A DNA stretch of 64,000 nucleotides from an uncultured Lachnospiraceae bacterium (GCA_910587935.1 CAJUNP010000004.1:58563-122562), one strand, 5' to 3'; positions 33,586-42,661 are shown, numbered from the stretch's first letter. A program made the numbers and translations. The notes: generated from the letters alone by a model not told the origin.

Positions 33586-34344
33586 ATGAAATGGCAGCAA
33601 ATCCGTGACAGGTATCCTTATTTATATGAAACCCATTTGCATACATCCCAGGCCAGCGCCTGTGCAAGGCGCAGCGGAGAAGAAATGGCGCGGGCGGCGA
33701 AGGCGTATGGATATACAGGGATTTTTGTGACCGATCATAATTGGGGAGGCAATACGCGCATAGATTCCGGACTGCCCTGGAAGCAGTGGGTAGACGCTTA
33801 CTGCGCAGGGTATTTAAACGCGGAAAGAGCCGGAGAAAAGCTTGGACTGGATGTGTTTTTCGGAATGGAGGCAGGATTTTCGGGAACGGAATTCCTGCTG
33901 TATGGTATTGACGGGGAATGGCTGAAAGAGCATCCGGAAATAAAAACGGCGGATGTGGGAAACTTATACAAAAAGATAAAGGAAGTCGGCGGAATGATGA
34001 TTCATGCGCATCCCTTCCGGGAAGAATATTATATCCCTGAAATTCGTCTGTATCCGGAATATGCGGATGGTGTGGAGGGAATCAACGCGACCCACTCCAA
34101 TCCGGCAAGCACGGGACATAACCATCCGGAATATGACGTGAAAGCCCTTGCCTATGCCAGGGAGCATGGTCTGCCTCTAACGGCGGGATCGGATATTCAC
34201 TCGGTGGAGCTTCTCGGCGGCGGAATGGCATTTAAAAGAAGGTTGTCTTCTGTGCAGGACTTTATTCAGGCGGTTACAGGAGAAGAAGACTATATATTGA
34301 CCAATGGAGACAACTGCTATACAAGATATGGAGAATTGATATAA
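33586..34344 (+). CDS. PHP domain phosphoesterase-like protein
   Basis: A 252-residue PHP-fold protein. Metal motifs are ETHLHTSQASAC near 15 (HxH), GIFVTDHNWGG, FFGMEAGF, IHAHPFREE near 142 and AGSDIHSVELLGGG near 205. PHP enzymes hydrolyse phosphoesters using a trinuclear metal centre. This one stands alone (not fused to a polymerase) and its substrate is unknown. Ribosome site CCGGAGG before the ATG. Confidence 0.85.
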   Translation: MKWQQIRDRYPYLYETHLHTSQASACARRSGEEMARAAKAYGYTGIFVTDHNWGGNTRIDSGLPWKQWVDAYCAGYLNAERAGEKLGLDVFFGMEAGFSGTEFLLYGIDGEWLKEHPEIKTADVGNLYKKIKEVGGMMIHAHPFREEYYIPEIRLYPEYADGVEGINATHSNPASTGHNHPEYDVKALAYAREHGLPLTAGSDIHSVELLGGGMAFKRRLSSVQDFIQAVTGEEDYILTNGDNCYTRYGELI

Positions 34345-34376
34345 GCGGTCAAAAAGAAAGGATACAAGTTACCATT

Positions 34377-35456
34377 ATGCCGATTATAAAACAAAACGGA
34401 ATAATCAGAAAGTGGATTGCCATTTTGATCCTGTGCGGTCTTACGGCCGGTCTGTCTGCGGGGTGCGGTAAAAAGGACAGTTCAACTAAGGTGGTATTGA
34501 TGACCGGATTTGAAAAAGATGAAATATTCCGGATTGAGACAATATCCTGTACCGTTCCCGAGCTTATGGTTTATCTGACCAATACCCAGAATCAGTATGA
34601 GTATGCCTATGGCAAGGAAATCTGGAATACGGATCTGGACGGCGTAACGCTGGAGGAGAATGTGAAGGATACGGTTCTTGCCAAAATTGCTCAGGTTAAG
34701 ACGATGAATCTTCTGGCGGAAAATTATCAGATCTTTCTGGACGGGGCGGAGTTGGAGAAGGTTCAGAAAGCGGCCGGGGAATATTATGATTCTCTGACGG
34801 AGCAGGAAATCGAGAAGATGGGCGTATCGGAGGAGACGATCCGGCTTTTATATGAGGAATATGCGAGAGCGGATAAGGTGTATGAATTTCTGATAAAAGA
34901 TATTAATCCGGAGATCAGCGACGACGAGGCGCGCACCATTACGGTGGAACATATACTCATAAAGACTTACGCCAAAGATGGAACCGGAAAAAGAATTTCT
35001 TATACGGAGGAGGGGAAAGGCGAGGCGTATGATCGCGCCGTAAATATTTTAAGTTTGGCGCAGGATACGGAAAACCATAATTTTGAAGATTTGATTCAGG
35101 AATATAATGAAGACAGTATTGCCACGTACTCCTTTGGAAAAGGCGAGATGGACCCGGCTTTTGAAGCGGCGGCATTTGAACTGGAGACCGGCGAGATCAG
35201 CGGGATTGTGGAAAGTGAGTACGGTTATCACATTATTAAATGTCTGAATACTTTTAACAGGGAAGAAACGGACGCCAATAAACTGAAAATTGTGCAGACA
35301 AGAAAAAAAGAAGTGTTCGGTGAAAAATACGATGAATTTGTCAATACCCTGACCAGAAGACTGAATGAAAAACTCTGGCAGGAAGTGACTTTCATCCGGG
35401 ATGAGCATGTAACGACCACCACTTTTTTTGATGTATATATGCAGTATTTTGATTAG
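34377..35456 (+). CDS. PrsA-like peptidyl-prolyl isomerase lipoprotein
   Basis: A 359-residue protein. Residues 1-32 are a lipoprotein signal ending in GLSAGC. A SurA/PrsA N-terminal helical region follows. Residues about 185-290 are a parvulin domain: TVEHILIKT, the conserved FGKGEMDPAFEAAAF and a final GYHIIKCLN. It folds exported proteins on the outer side of the membrane, after SecA-driven export. The ribosome site AGAAAGGA is about 14 bases before the ATG, longer than usual, so expression may be low or the start may be a non-ATG codon nearer to it. Confidence 0.85.
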   Translation: MPIIKQNGIIRKWIAILILCGLTAGLSAGCGKKDSSTKVVLMTGFEKDEIFRIETISCTVPELMVYLTNTQNQYEYAYGKEIWNTDLDGVTLEENVKDTVLAKIAQVKTMNLLAENYQIFLDGAELEKVQKAAGEYYDSLTEQEIEKMGVSEETIRLLYEEYARADKVYEFLIKDINPEISDDEARTITVEHILIKTYAKDGTGKRISYTEEGKGEAYDRAVNILSLAQDTENHNFEDLIQEYNEDSIATYSFGKGEMDPAFEAAAFELETGEISGIVESEYGYHIIKCLNTFNREETDANKLKIVQTRKKEVFGEKYDEFVNTLTRRLNEKLWQEVTFIRDEHVTTTTFFDVYMQYFD

Positions 35457-35523
35457 AAAAAGTGGTTTATGAAAATTTTAGAATTGGTGAAAACCGCGTA
35501 TTTACTGAGAAAACAAAGAGTTA

Positions 35524-35550
35524 TTAGCACTCATATTAAATGAGTGCTAA
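35524..35550. promoter_or_regulatory. CIRCE operator (HrcA site) of htpG
   Basis: TTAGCACTC, 9 bases, GAGTGCTAA: a perfect CIRCE inverted repeat, the binding site of the heat-shock repressor HrcA. A T-run directly after it could also let it act as a terminator for the upstream gene. Confidence 0.93.
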
Positions 35551-35557
35551 TTTTTTA

Positions 35558-35585
35558 TTGACTTTTCTTTTTAGTGTGATAAACT
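35558..35585 (+). promoter_or_regulatory. Promoter of htpG
   Basis: TTGACT, 16-base spacer, TAAACT, directly after the CIRCE element. HrcA bound at CIRCE would cover the region just upstream of the -35. Confidence 0.65.
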
Positions 35586-35633
35586 GATATGCAGATGGGT
35601 AACGTAAGAAAAACAGAAAGGATTGTGATGTAT

Positions 35634-37697
35634 ATGGCAGCAAAGAAAGGCAGTTTGTCAATTAACAGTGATAATATTTTTCCCATTATTAAGAAATGGC
35701 TTTATTCGGATCATGATATTTTTTACAGAGAATTAATCTCCAATGGCTGTGATGCGATTACCAAGCTGAAAAAGTTAGAAATGATGGGCGAGTATACGCT
35801 GCCGGAGGATTATCAGGCAAAGGTGAAGGTCATTGTCAATCCGGAAGCGAAGACATTGCAGTTTATTGATAACGGTCTTGGAATGACGGCGGAAGAAGTG
35901 GAAGAATATATTAACCAGATCGCTTTTTCCGGCGCTACGGATTTTATTGAAAAGTATAAGGATAAGACGAATGAGGATCAGATTATAGGACATTTTGGTC
36001 TGGGCTTTTATTCTTCTTTTATGGTGGCGGACGAGGTTCATATTGATACTCTTTCCTATAAAGAAGGCGCCGCGCCCGTTCACTGGGAATGTGACGGCGG
36101 TACGGAATTCGAGATGGAAGACGGGGATCGGACGGAAGTGGGTACGACGATTACCCTGTATCTGAATGAAGAGTGCCTGGAATTTTGTAACGAATATAAA
36201 GCAAGGGAAGTAATTAAAAAATATTGTTCCTTTATGCCTGTAGAGATTTATCTGTCAAAGGCAGATACGAAAGAAACGCAGACGATTAATCCGGAAGAAA
36301 AACTGGATACCGACGTGGTAATAGAGACGGTAAAACCGGAAAAGGAAGGCGATCCCGAAAAGCTGAAGATTCAGAAGCGTCCGGAGCTTTTAAATGAGAT
36401 TCATCCTCTCTGGACCAAGAACCCAAGCGAATGTACAAAGGATGAATATCTGGAATTTTACCGCAAGGTATTCCAGGATTACAAAGAGCCTTTGTTCTGG
36501 ATTCATCTGAATATGGACTATCCTTTTAATCTGAAGGGAATCCTGTATTTCCCCAAGATCAATACGGAGTACGAGTCGATTGAAGGCGTTATCAAGTTAT
36601 ATAATAATCAGGTATTTATTGCCGACAACATTAAAGAAGTGATTCCGGAATTCCTGCTTTTATTAAAGGGTGTGATCGACTGTCCGGATCTTCCCCTGAA
36701 TGTTTCCAGAAGCGCGCTGCAAAACGACGGTTTTGTTAAGAAAATTTCGGACTACATCACAAAGAAGGTTGCGGATAAGCTTTCCGGTATGTGTAAGACC
36801 GAGAAAGAAGAATATGATAAATATTGGGATGATATCAGTCCTTTTATCAAATTCGGCTGCTTAAAGGATGATAAATTCTGCGAAAAGATGACGGATTATA
36901 TTCTGTTTAAGAATCTGGACGGCAAGTATCTGACTCTTCCGGAGTGCCTGGAGGTCAACAAAACTGACCCGGAAGAAGCGGATGCGGTAGACGAAGACGG
37001 CAATAAGGTTGAAGCGGAGATCGTAGAAGATTCCGAGACAACGACGGATGAGGAAGGCGAAGCGGCGGACGAAGAAGAGAACAAGGAAAAGGTTATTTAC
37101 TATGTAACCGATGAGCAGCAGCAAAGCCAGTATATTAATATGTTCCGCCAGGCTAAGATGGATGCGGTGATTCTCACCCACAATATTGACCAGCCTTTTA
37201 TTTCTCAGCTGGAATCTAAAAACGAGGGAATCAAGTTCCAGAGAATTGATGCGGATCTGACCGATACCTTTAAGGCCAAAACCTCTAAGAAAGCCGAAAA
37301 GGAAATGGAGGAACAGGCGGAGAAGATCGGTAAGCTGATGAAGAAAGCGTTAAAGAAGGACGCGCTGACGGTAAAGGTTGAAAAACTGAAAAACAAAAAG
37401 GTAGCTTCCATGATTACGCTGTCCGAGGAAAGCCGCCGTATGCAGGATATGATGAAGATGTATGCGATGCAGGGCATGGGTATGGGAGGTTTTGGCTCCG
37501 AGGGAGAAACTTTGGTGTTAAACGCCAATCATCCGCTGGTTCAGTATGTGACGGAGCATGAGGACGGAGACAATACGAAAATGATCTGTGAGCAGCTCTA
37601 TGATCTGGCAAAACTGCAGCATGCGCCTCTGGAACCGGAAGCAATGACGAAGTTTATTGCAAGAAGCAATGAGATTATGCTGATGCTTACAAAATAA
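35634..37697 (+). CDS. htpG: Molecular chaperone HtpG (Hsp90)
   Basis: A 687-residue Hsp90. The ATP domain shows FYRELISNGCDAITKLK, DNGLGMTAEEV and GHFGLGFYSSFMV. The middle domain has LNVSRSALQND with the catalytic Arg. An acidic, Glu/Asp-rich insert of about 40 residues near 445-485 is followed by the C-terminal dimerisation domain. It has the clostridial-type N-terminus MAAKKGSLSINSDNIFPIIK. Starts at ATG 35628 and ATG 35634 are both possible; the second matches this N-terminus. Controlled by the CIRCE/promoter just upstream and followed by a strong terminator. Confidence 0.95.
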   Translation: MAAKKGSLSINSDNIFPIIKKWLYSDHDIFYRELISNGCDAITKLKKLEMMGEYTLPEDYQAKVKVIVNPEAKTLQFIDNGLGMTAEEVEEYINQIAFSGATDFIEKYKDKTNEDQIIGHFGLGFYSSFMVADEVHIDTLSYKEGAAPVHWECDGGTEFEMEDGDRTEVGTTITLYLNEECLEFCNEYKAREVIKKYCSFMPVEIYLSKADTKETQTINPEEKLDTDVVIETVKPEKEGDPEKLKIQKRPELLNEIHPLWTKNPSECTKDEYLEFYRKVFQDYKEPLFWIHLNMDYPFNLKGILYFPKINTEYESIEGVIKLYNNQVFIADNIKEVIPEFLLLLKGVIDCPDLPLNVSRSALQNDGFVKKISDYITKKVADKLSGMCKTEKEEYDKYWDDISPFIKFGCLKDDKFCEKMTDYILFKNLDGKYLTLPECLEVNKTDPEEADAVDEDGNKVEAEIVEDSETTTDEEGEAADEEENKEKVIYYVTDEQQQSQYINMFRQAKMDAVILTHNIDQPFISQLESKNEGIKFQRIDADLTDTFKAKTSKKAEKEMEEQAEKIGKLMKKALKKDALTVKVEKLKNKKVASMITLSEESRRMQDMMKMYAMQGMGMGGFGSEGETLVLNANHPLVQYVTEHEDGDNTKMICEQLYDLAKLQHAPLEPEAMTKFIARSNEIMLMLTK

Positions 37698-37722
37698 GGT
37701 AAGCAGGTATTTTTAAATGAAT

Positions 37723-37785
37723 AAAAAGGACTTTCAGCCTTGCGGTGCGAATTCATGCGGGCACGGGGAAAGTCCTTTTTTATTT
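37723..37785 (+). terminator. Terminator after htpG
   Basis: AAAAGGACTTTC/GAAAGTCCTTTT stem, about 30-base loop with a weak inner stem, then a run of T. Confidence 0.85.
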
Positions 37786-38066
37786 GTCAGATGGGATAAG
37801 CGAAATAATAAAAGCAGCAAGATCTTTCATGGTATTGCTTCTACTAAATTGTTCGCTATGCTGATATATATATTAGAGAAAATAATATGATAGAATGTAT
37901 AGAAGCTGGATCAATAAGAAAGCATGGAAAATGGAATAGGAATCTTGCATGCAAAGTTTTACTGATGAAGAAATGAAAATATTTTATAAGTATGAAGTTT
38001 TATTGGTACTGTAAGGTGTTTTTTAAAGAATATAAAGAAACGAAGAACGGTAAGGGGGATATGCTT
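37786..38066. other. Intergenic region before glycerate kinase
   Basis: About 280 bases of AT-rich sequence. A TATGATAGAAT-like -10 near 37886-37897 is possible, but I see no convincing -35. No gene or stable hairpin recognised. Confidence 0.5.
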
Positions 38067-39221
38067 ATGAAAGTAATCGTTGCGATAGATTCATTCAAAG
38101 GAAGCCTGACTTCAATGGAAGCCGGCAACGCTGTTAAAGCCGGAATTGCCATGGCGTGTCCGGAAGCGGAGGTTCTGGTATTGCCGCTTGCGGACGGAGG
38201 AGAAGGAACGATGGAAGCCCTGGTTATGGGCATGAACGGACAAAAGGAACATATTACGGTAACCGGCCCTTTGGGAGAGCCTTTAGAGTGTGAATACGGC
38301 ATACTGAAAGAAACAAAAACAGCAGTTCTGGAAATGGCTTCGGCGGCAGGGCTTGCACTGGTTCCGGAAGAGAAAAGAAATCCTATGTATACGACGACCT
38401 TTGGCGTCGGGGAAATCATTAAAGATGCTGTCTTAAAAGGATGCCGTCATTTTCTGGCAGGGATTGGAGGAAGCGCTACCAATGACGGAGGAGCCGGAAT
38501 GTTGCAGGCTTTAGGATTTGGTATGCTCGACCGGGAAGGCAGACAGATCTCCTTCGGAGCAGTAGGCTTAAGAGATTTGGTAAAAATAACCGACGATCAG
38601 GTTCTGCCGGAATTGAAGGAATGTGATTTTAAGATCGCCTGCGATGTGATAAATCCGCTGTGCGGAGAGAACGGGTGCAGTATGGTTTTTGGCCGCCAAA
38701 AAGGTGCGGATGACGCTATGATTGGACAGATGGACCAATGGCTGCAACATTACGCACAGCTTTCCCATGAAAAATATGCGAAAGCAGACGCATGCAAAGA
38801 AGGAACCGGCGCGGCCGGAGGCATGGGCTTCGCTTTTCTTACATATACCAATGCGGTTCTCGAATCGGGAATCAAAATTGTGACAGAAGAAACAAGGCTT
38901 GTGGAAACGCTGCGGGATGCCGACCTTGTTGTGACGGGAGAGGGGCGGCTCGACGGACAGACGATTATGGGAAAGGCGCCTGTGGGTGTAGCCAGGCTGG
39001 CAAAGAAATACGGGAAACCGGTGATTGCTTTCAACGGCTGCGTAACGCCGGAGGCGGCAGCCTGCAACGCACACGGGATTGACGCGTATTTTCCTATTTT
39101 ACAAAATATTGTAACACAAAAGGAGGCGATGGAGCCTGACAGGGCAAAAGCAAATATGACTGCTGCAGTAAATCAGGTGTTCCGCCTGATCAAAACGGTT
39201 TCCAGGAAAGGATGGGACTAA
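38067..39221 (+). CDS. Glycerate kinase (GarK/GlxK family)
   Basis: A 384-residue glycerate 2-kinase that phosphorylates D-glycerate. VAIDSFKGSLTSMEAGNAV at the N-terminus, LPLADGGEGTMEAL, LAGIGGSATNDGGAGMLQALG near 133, GTGAAGGMGFA and VVTGEGRLDGQTI are all in place. The start at 38067 is 8 bases after AAGGGGG; the ATG two codons earlier is too close to that site. It stands alone, without garR/garL-type neighbours in view. Confidence 0.92.
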   Translation: MKVIVAIDSFKGSLTSMEAGNAVKAGIAMACPEAEVLVLPLADGGEGTMEALVMGMNGQKEHITVTGPLGEPLECEYGILKETKTAVLEMASAAGLALVPEEKRNPMYTTTFGVGEIIKDAVLKGCRHFLAGIGGSATNDGGAGMLQALGFGMLDREGRQISFGAVGLRDLVKITDDQVLPELKECDFKIACDVINPLCGENGCSMVFGRQKGADDAMIGQMDQWLQHYAQLSHEKYAKADACKEGTGAAGGMGFAFLTYTNAVLESGIKIVTEETRLVETLRDADLVVTGEGRLDGQTIMGKAPVGVARLAKKYGKPVIAFNGCVTPEAAACNAHGIDAYFPILQNIVTQKEAMEPDRAKANMTAAVNQVFRLIKTVSRKGWD

Positions 39222-39232
39222 CCGGAAATAAA

Positions 39233-39298
39233 CAGGGGTTTGCAAAACGGATAGCAGGGTTGAATATTTTTACGACCGATCCGTTTCACAAACACCTG
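39233..39298. terminator. Large hairpin between convergent genes (shared terminator)
   Basis: A 20-bp imperfect stem (39233-39252 with 39279-39298, 17 of 20 paired) lies between the glycerate kinase stop and the convergent SpoIID-like gene. The loop contains the only T-run, so termination efficiency is uncertain. Confidence 0.55.
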
Positions 39299-39340
39299 AT
39301 GATATAAAGAAAATGAGGGTTCCGGACATGATTTATTCCA

Positions 39341-40612
39341 TCATCCCGGTTCCGCAATTCTGCTGACGCCCACATAGATTTCGGAAATTTCATACCAGGT
39401 GGCATAATCGGTAATACCGGTTTGTGGAAGATTGAAAATCCGTTGAAAAGCGCGGACGGAATTAGCCGTTCGTTCCCCGTAAATGCCGTCCACGGTAATA
39501 ACCGGAATTGCGGGGTAATTCTGCGCGATTCGGTTTAGCTGGGTTTGCAGCTGGCGTACTTTTTCGCCGGAGGAACCGATTGTGAGGTCGTAGCCGGGCC
39601 ATGAGGAAGGCACGCCTGAAATCTGATCCGCCGAGTTAATAAACATATCGTTTCCATAGTAGTAACGGATAATTTCAATGGCGGAATACCCTTCGTCGCC
39701 GAGATATTTGGATCCCCATTGGCTTAATCCGCGGCAGTTAACCCGGTTGCCGTCACAGTAGGACGTGAAAATCGGCTGTCTCACGCCGGGGCGGGAGAGA
39801 TAATTGGCAAAAATAGAGTCCACCAGGTAATCAATGTTTTCGTAGATGTTTCTACCATATACCCATTTCTGATCGAAGGCGGTGGAGCTGGTAATAGTGA
39901 AATTATAGCCTTGATTCCGATACCACTCCGTATATACGCGGTTCAGCGTAAAGGATTGGATTGCCAGGATATTGGCGTAAATGGCGGCTTCCGGCCAAGT
40001 GGCGTAAATTTCGCAGGAAGCGACGTTTTTAATATAGTCTTTGTACCGAACCCAATAGTTGGGGGCGCTGGAATCGGAGGGAACTCCGTCATGTACAATG
40101 ACATATTCGGGGATTACGACGCGGCTTAAAACAATTTCACCGCTTTCACCGGTGGGCTTAATTTCCGCTTCCGGGATTTTTGGAGGATAGATTCCCCAGA
40201 GGGTATGTTCAGGAATCACAATATCTTCTTCGGGATTTTCAGCAATTTCTTCAGGAATCATCTGTACAGGCTGCAATGCGATCACGTTGGGAAGAATTTC
40301 GGTTCCGGTGATGGAAACCGGTTCGTATCCCGGTGCGGTGATAACGATGTTGTATTCCGAGTATGGCTGCCCTTCCCCCGGTTCCTGGCTGTAGGAGAGA
40401 GGGGGAGAAGGCAGATTGACGACTTCTGTCTGTCCGGAAGAATCGGTGGTTAAGGTCTGGACGACGGCGTCCGGGTCTCCGCTGTAGGAGATGGATACGG
40501 TGGCGCCGGGAACAGGAATCATCCCGAGGGAAGATGTAACGAACACTTCAAGGCTGCCGGTATTCTGGCTGTCGGCAGGCGCCTGCGAGGCATGTAAACT
40601 TTTTTCAGGCAT
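39341..40612 (-). CDS. SpoIID-like protein with Ig-like N-terminal and peptidoglycan-binding C-terminal domains
   Basis: A 423-residue protein. Residues 15-115 resemble a carboxypeptidase-regulatory/Ig-like beta sandwich (GSLEVFVTSSLG, APGYEPVSI). A Pro/Glu-rich linker near 125-160 follows. Residues about 175-330 are a SpoIID/LytB-like region: YIKNVASCEIYATWPEAAIY, AIQSFTLNRVYTEW, and RGLSQWGSKYLGDEGYSAIEIIRYYYG at its end. Residues 335-415 are a PG_binding_1 domain (GSSGEKVRQLQTQLNRIA, VDGIYGERTANSVRAFQ). SpoIID proteins are lytic transglycosylases of spore engulfment. No signal peptide is visible despite the wall-directed domains. The ribosome site lies in the arm of an 11-bp hairpin (see feature 40620-40658). 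Confidence 0.8.
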   Translation of the reverse strand: MPEKSLHASQAPADSQNTGSLEVFVTSSLGMIPVPGATVSISYSGDPDAVVQTLTTDSSGQTEVVNLPSPPLSYSQEPGEGQPYSEYNIVITAPGYEPVSITGTEILPNVIALQPVQMIPEEIAENPEEDIVIPEHTLWGIYPPKIPEAEIKPTGESGEIVLSRVVIPEYVIVHDGVPSDSSAPNYWVRYKDYIKNVASCEIYATWPEAAIYANILAIQSFTLNRVYTEWYRNQGYNFTITSSTAFDQKWVYGRNIYENIDYLVDSIFANYLSRPGVRQPIFTSYCDGNRVNCRGLSQWGSKYLGDEGYSAIEIIRYYYGNDMFINSADQISGVPSSWPGYDLTIGSSGEKVRQLQTQLNRIAQNYPAIPVITVDGIYGERTANSVRAFQRIFNLPQTGITDYATWYEISEIYVGVSRIAEPG

Positions 40613-40619
40613 AAAAAGA

Positions 40620-40658
40620 CCTCTGCATATGATGGGATTACCATAGTATATGCAGAGG
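40620..40658 (-). promoter_or_regulatory. Hairpin that pairs the ribosome site of the SpoIID-like gene
   Basis: On the minus-strand mRNA an 11-bp perfect stem (40658-40648 with 40630-40620, 17-base loop) contains the Shine-Dalgarno AGAGG in its 3' arm, 7 bases before the ATG at 40612. This should block ribosome entry until the hairpin opens. Confidence 0.6.
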
Positions 40659-40975
40659 CTGCGTTTTTTGTTAATAAGAGAACATAAGAGTTTATATGAG
40701 GAACCATGGGAGTAGCACAAGCGTATCTGGTATCGTGATTGGCACCAGCTCCCTTCCTTAAGTGTCCGGCAGCTGACATAATCGCCCTATTGGCTCTCCG
40801 GTTAAGCATATTATATTGGCATGGTGCAGGAGTTACGACGGCTGGTTTGACCTGCTATTACATCATTAAATGGTTAGGCGGCGATAAATAGTTGGTAACT
40901 AGCCTATGGCTCTAAGCCCTGTTATTCAAAATCAGGAATAGTCCAACATTAATATAATTAACAGCATAATGCGAT
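40659..40975. other. Intergenic region with a decayed small hydrophobic ORF
   Basis: This stretch has no convincing gene. On the plus strand up to TAG 40889-40891 a frame ends TCYYIIKWLGGDK, the kind of ending I recall from very small membrane peptides scattered in Lachnospiraceae genomes. Upstream it has no ATG, only TTG 40739, and its hydrophobic segment is interrupted. It could be a remnant. A promoter for the SpoIID-like gene should also lie here but is not clear. Confidence 0.3.
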
Positions 40976-40983
40976 AAGAATAA

Positions 40984-41028
40984 AGCAGAACAGAAAAACG
41001 AAAAATAGAACGTTTTTTCTGTTCTGCT
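40984..41028. terminator. Terminator of the gntR-ABC operon
   Basis: Perfect 15-bp stem AGCAGAACAGAAAAA/TTTTTCTGTTCTGCT, with T-run on the minus strand, about 100 bases after the permease stop. Confidence 0.85.
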
Positions 41029-41129
41029 TATTATCATATTGCTTTGAGTTAGACTGAGTATCTTCTTATTGTAAGTATACAGAACGGTTGCAAAACACAA
41101 TTATTTACGCGTAAATACGGTGTTTTTTA

Positions 41130-41963
41130 TTAATCAAGATTCAATTTTTTCTGCATAATGATTTGCGTGATCAGATAGAAAACGACTATACCGATGCCGT
41201 TCATAACCAGATTCATCCAGAACGACGGCCCCAGAATGGAACTGACTGATGTAAAACGGTCTAGCTGTTCCGTGCGGATCAGGAGCAAAGGAATCTGCAG
41301 CAGTGAACGCACAAGTGATAATACCATATTCAGGCATACATATGCAATAAAGGATGCCATTACCTTATGACGGTTGAAGGTCTGGCCGATAGAGATGGAA
41401 CCGTAAATCATCAGGATGGAGAAAATCAGCTGGCAGATTGCGGCCACAATGCATAAAATAATTGTGGTTGCCAGTGACGTTCCCCAGAAGGCCCGGAATT
41501 CACGCATGATTTCCGGCCAGAATTCCTGCAACTGTGAAAAGAAATCCCCCCAGTTAATGCCCGATACGGAAAGGGCCGCCGAAAAAATGATGCTGAATAT
41601 GGAAAAAAATACGGCGAGCACACTGATTAAGGACCAGATAAAAAAGGTTAGACCCTTTGTCAGAATGTGTTCCCAGGATTTAACGGGAAGCGTGTGCATT
41701 AAATACCCTTCGTCCGTATACATGTTCCGGTAGAAGCGGACTACGAAATAGGCGAAAATTGCGATGCAGATACCAATCAGCGACAGGATATAAATAAAAA
41801 TAGAGAATCCGGCAATAACTTGCACAACCATATTATCGCTCTGCCAAAGAGGCGAAACGAAAGAAGTACAACCTAAAATCGTTAATATGCCCAGATAAAT
41901 GCAAAGGGCAGTGGGCACCTTCCAAGTGCTCAGCCATTCATGCTTCATTAATTTTCCTAACAT
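41130..41963 (-). CDS. ABC transporter permease (ABC-2 like)
   Basis: A 277-residue membrane protein with six hydrophobic segments and the soluble motif YTDEGYLMHTLPVKSWEHILTK between segments 2 and 3, typical of bacitracin- or antimicrobial-type ABC-2 permeases. It overlaps the ATPase gene by 7 bases, so it is coupled to it. Together with the GntR regulator it resembles YtrA-type cell-envelope stress loci. Confidence 0.85.
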   Translation of the reverse strand: MLGKLMKHEWLSTWKVPTALCIYLGILTILGCTSFVSPLWQSDNMVVQVIAGFSIFIYILSLIGICIAIFAYFVVRFYRNMYTDEGYLMHTLPVKSWEHILTKGLTFFIWSLISVLAVFFSIFSIIFSAALSVSGINWGDFFSQLQEFWPEIMREFRAFWGTSLATTIILCIVAAICQLIFSILMIYGSISIGQTFNRHKVMASFIAYVCLNMVLSLVRSLLQIPLLLIRTEQLDRFTSVSSILGPSFWMNLVMNGIGIVVFYLITQIIMQKKLNLD

Positions 41964-42658
41964 GCGAATACCTCCCTGAAATATGCGTCTACGGATTTTC
42001 CTTGGGCGGAGCGGATATCGTCTACGGAACAGTGAAGAAGAATTTGTCCGTATCGGATAAAAATAACTTCATCCAGGATCGTTTCAATATCGGAAATCAA
42101 ATGCGTAGATAAAAGAATACTTGCTTCCGGATTGTAATTGGTAATAATTGTTTTCAAAATATAATCCCTGGCCGCAGGGTCTACGCCGGCAATCGGTTCG
42201 TCTAAAATATAAAGGTCTGCGTTTCTGCTCATAACCAGAATTAACTGAACTTTCTCCTTTGTACCTTTGGAAAGCGTTTTGAGTTTTACGTCGGCTTCAA
42301 TATTCAAAGATTTCAGCATGGCATAAGCCTTTTCTTTCTGAAAATCTTCGTAGAAGTCTGCAAAAAAATCAATCAATTCATAAATCTTTTTACTATTTTC
42401 AAGATAAGTGCGGTCCGGAAGGTAAGCAATATGCTTCTTTGTTTCCGGTCCCGGTTCATGGTCCAGAATCCGGATGGAACCGTGGTTGGGACATAACAGC
42501 CCATTGATCATTTTGATCAGGGTAGTTTTGCCGCTTCCGTTGGGTCCTAACAGCCCAATGATTTTTCCCTTGGGTATCGTAAGGGAAATATTGTTCACGG
42601 CAATGTTACGATTGTCATAGACCTTGGTAAGACTGTCGATTGTTACAAGATTTTCCAT
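41957..42658 (-). CDS. ABC transporter ATP-binding protein
   Basis: A 233-residue ATPase: Walker A GLLGPNGSGKTTLIK near 35, Q-loop AYLPDRTYLE, a variant signature TLSKGTKEKVQL near 130, Walker B LYILDEPIAGVD and H-loop LLSTHLISDIE. It powers the permease downstream, which it overlaps. Its ribosome site AAGGAGGA lies inside the end of gntR and is a copy of a 24-bp direct repeat (see findings). Confidence 0.92.
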   Translation of the reverse strand: MENLVTIDSLTKVYDNRNIAVNNISLTIPKGKIIGLLGPNGSGKTTLIKMINGLLCPNHGSIRILDHEPGPETKKHIAYLPDRTYLENSKKIYELIDFFADFYEDFQKEKAYAMLKSLNIEADVKLKTLSKGTKEKVQLILVMSRNADLYILDEPIAGVDPAARDYILKTIITNYNPEASILLSTHLISDIETILDEVIFIRYGQILLHCSVDDIRSAQGKSVDAYFREVFAC

Positions 42659-42661
42659 ATT

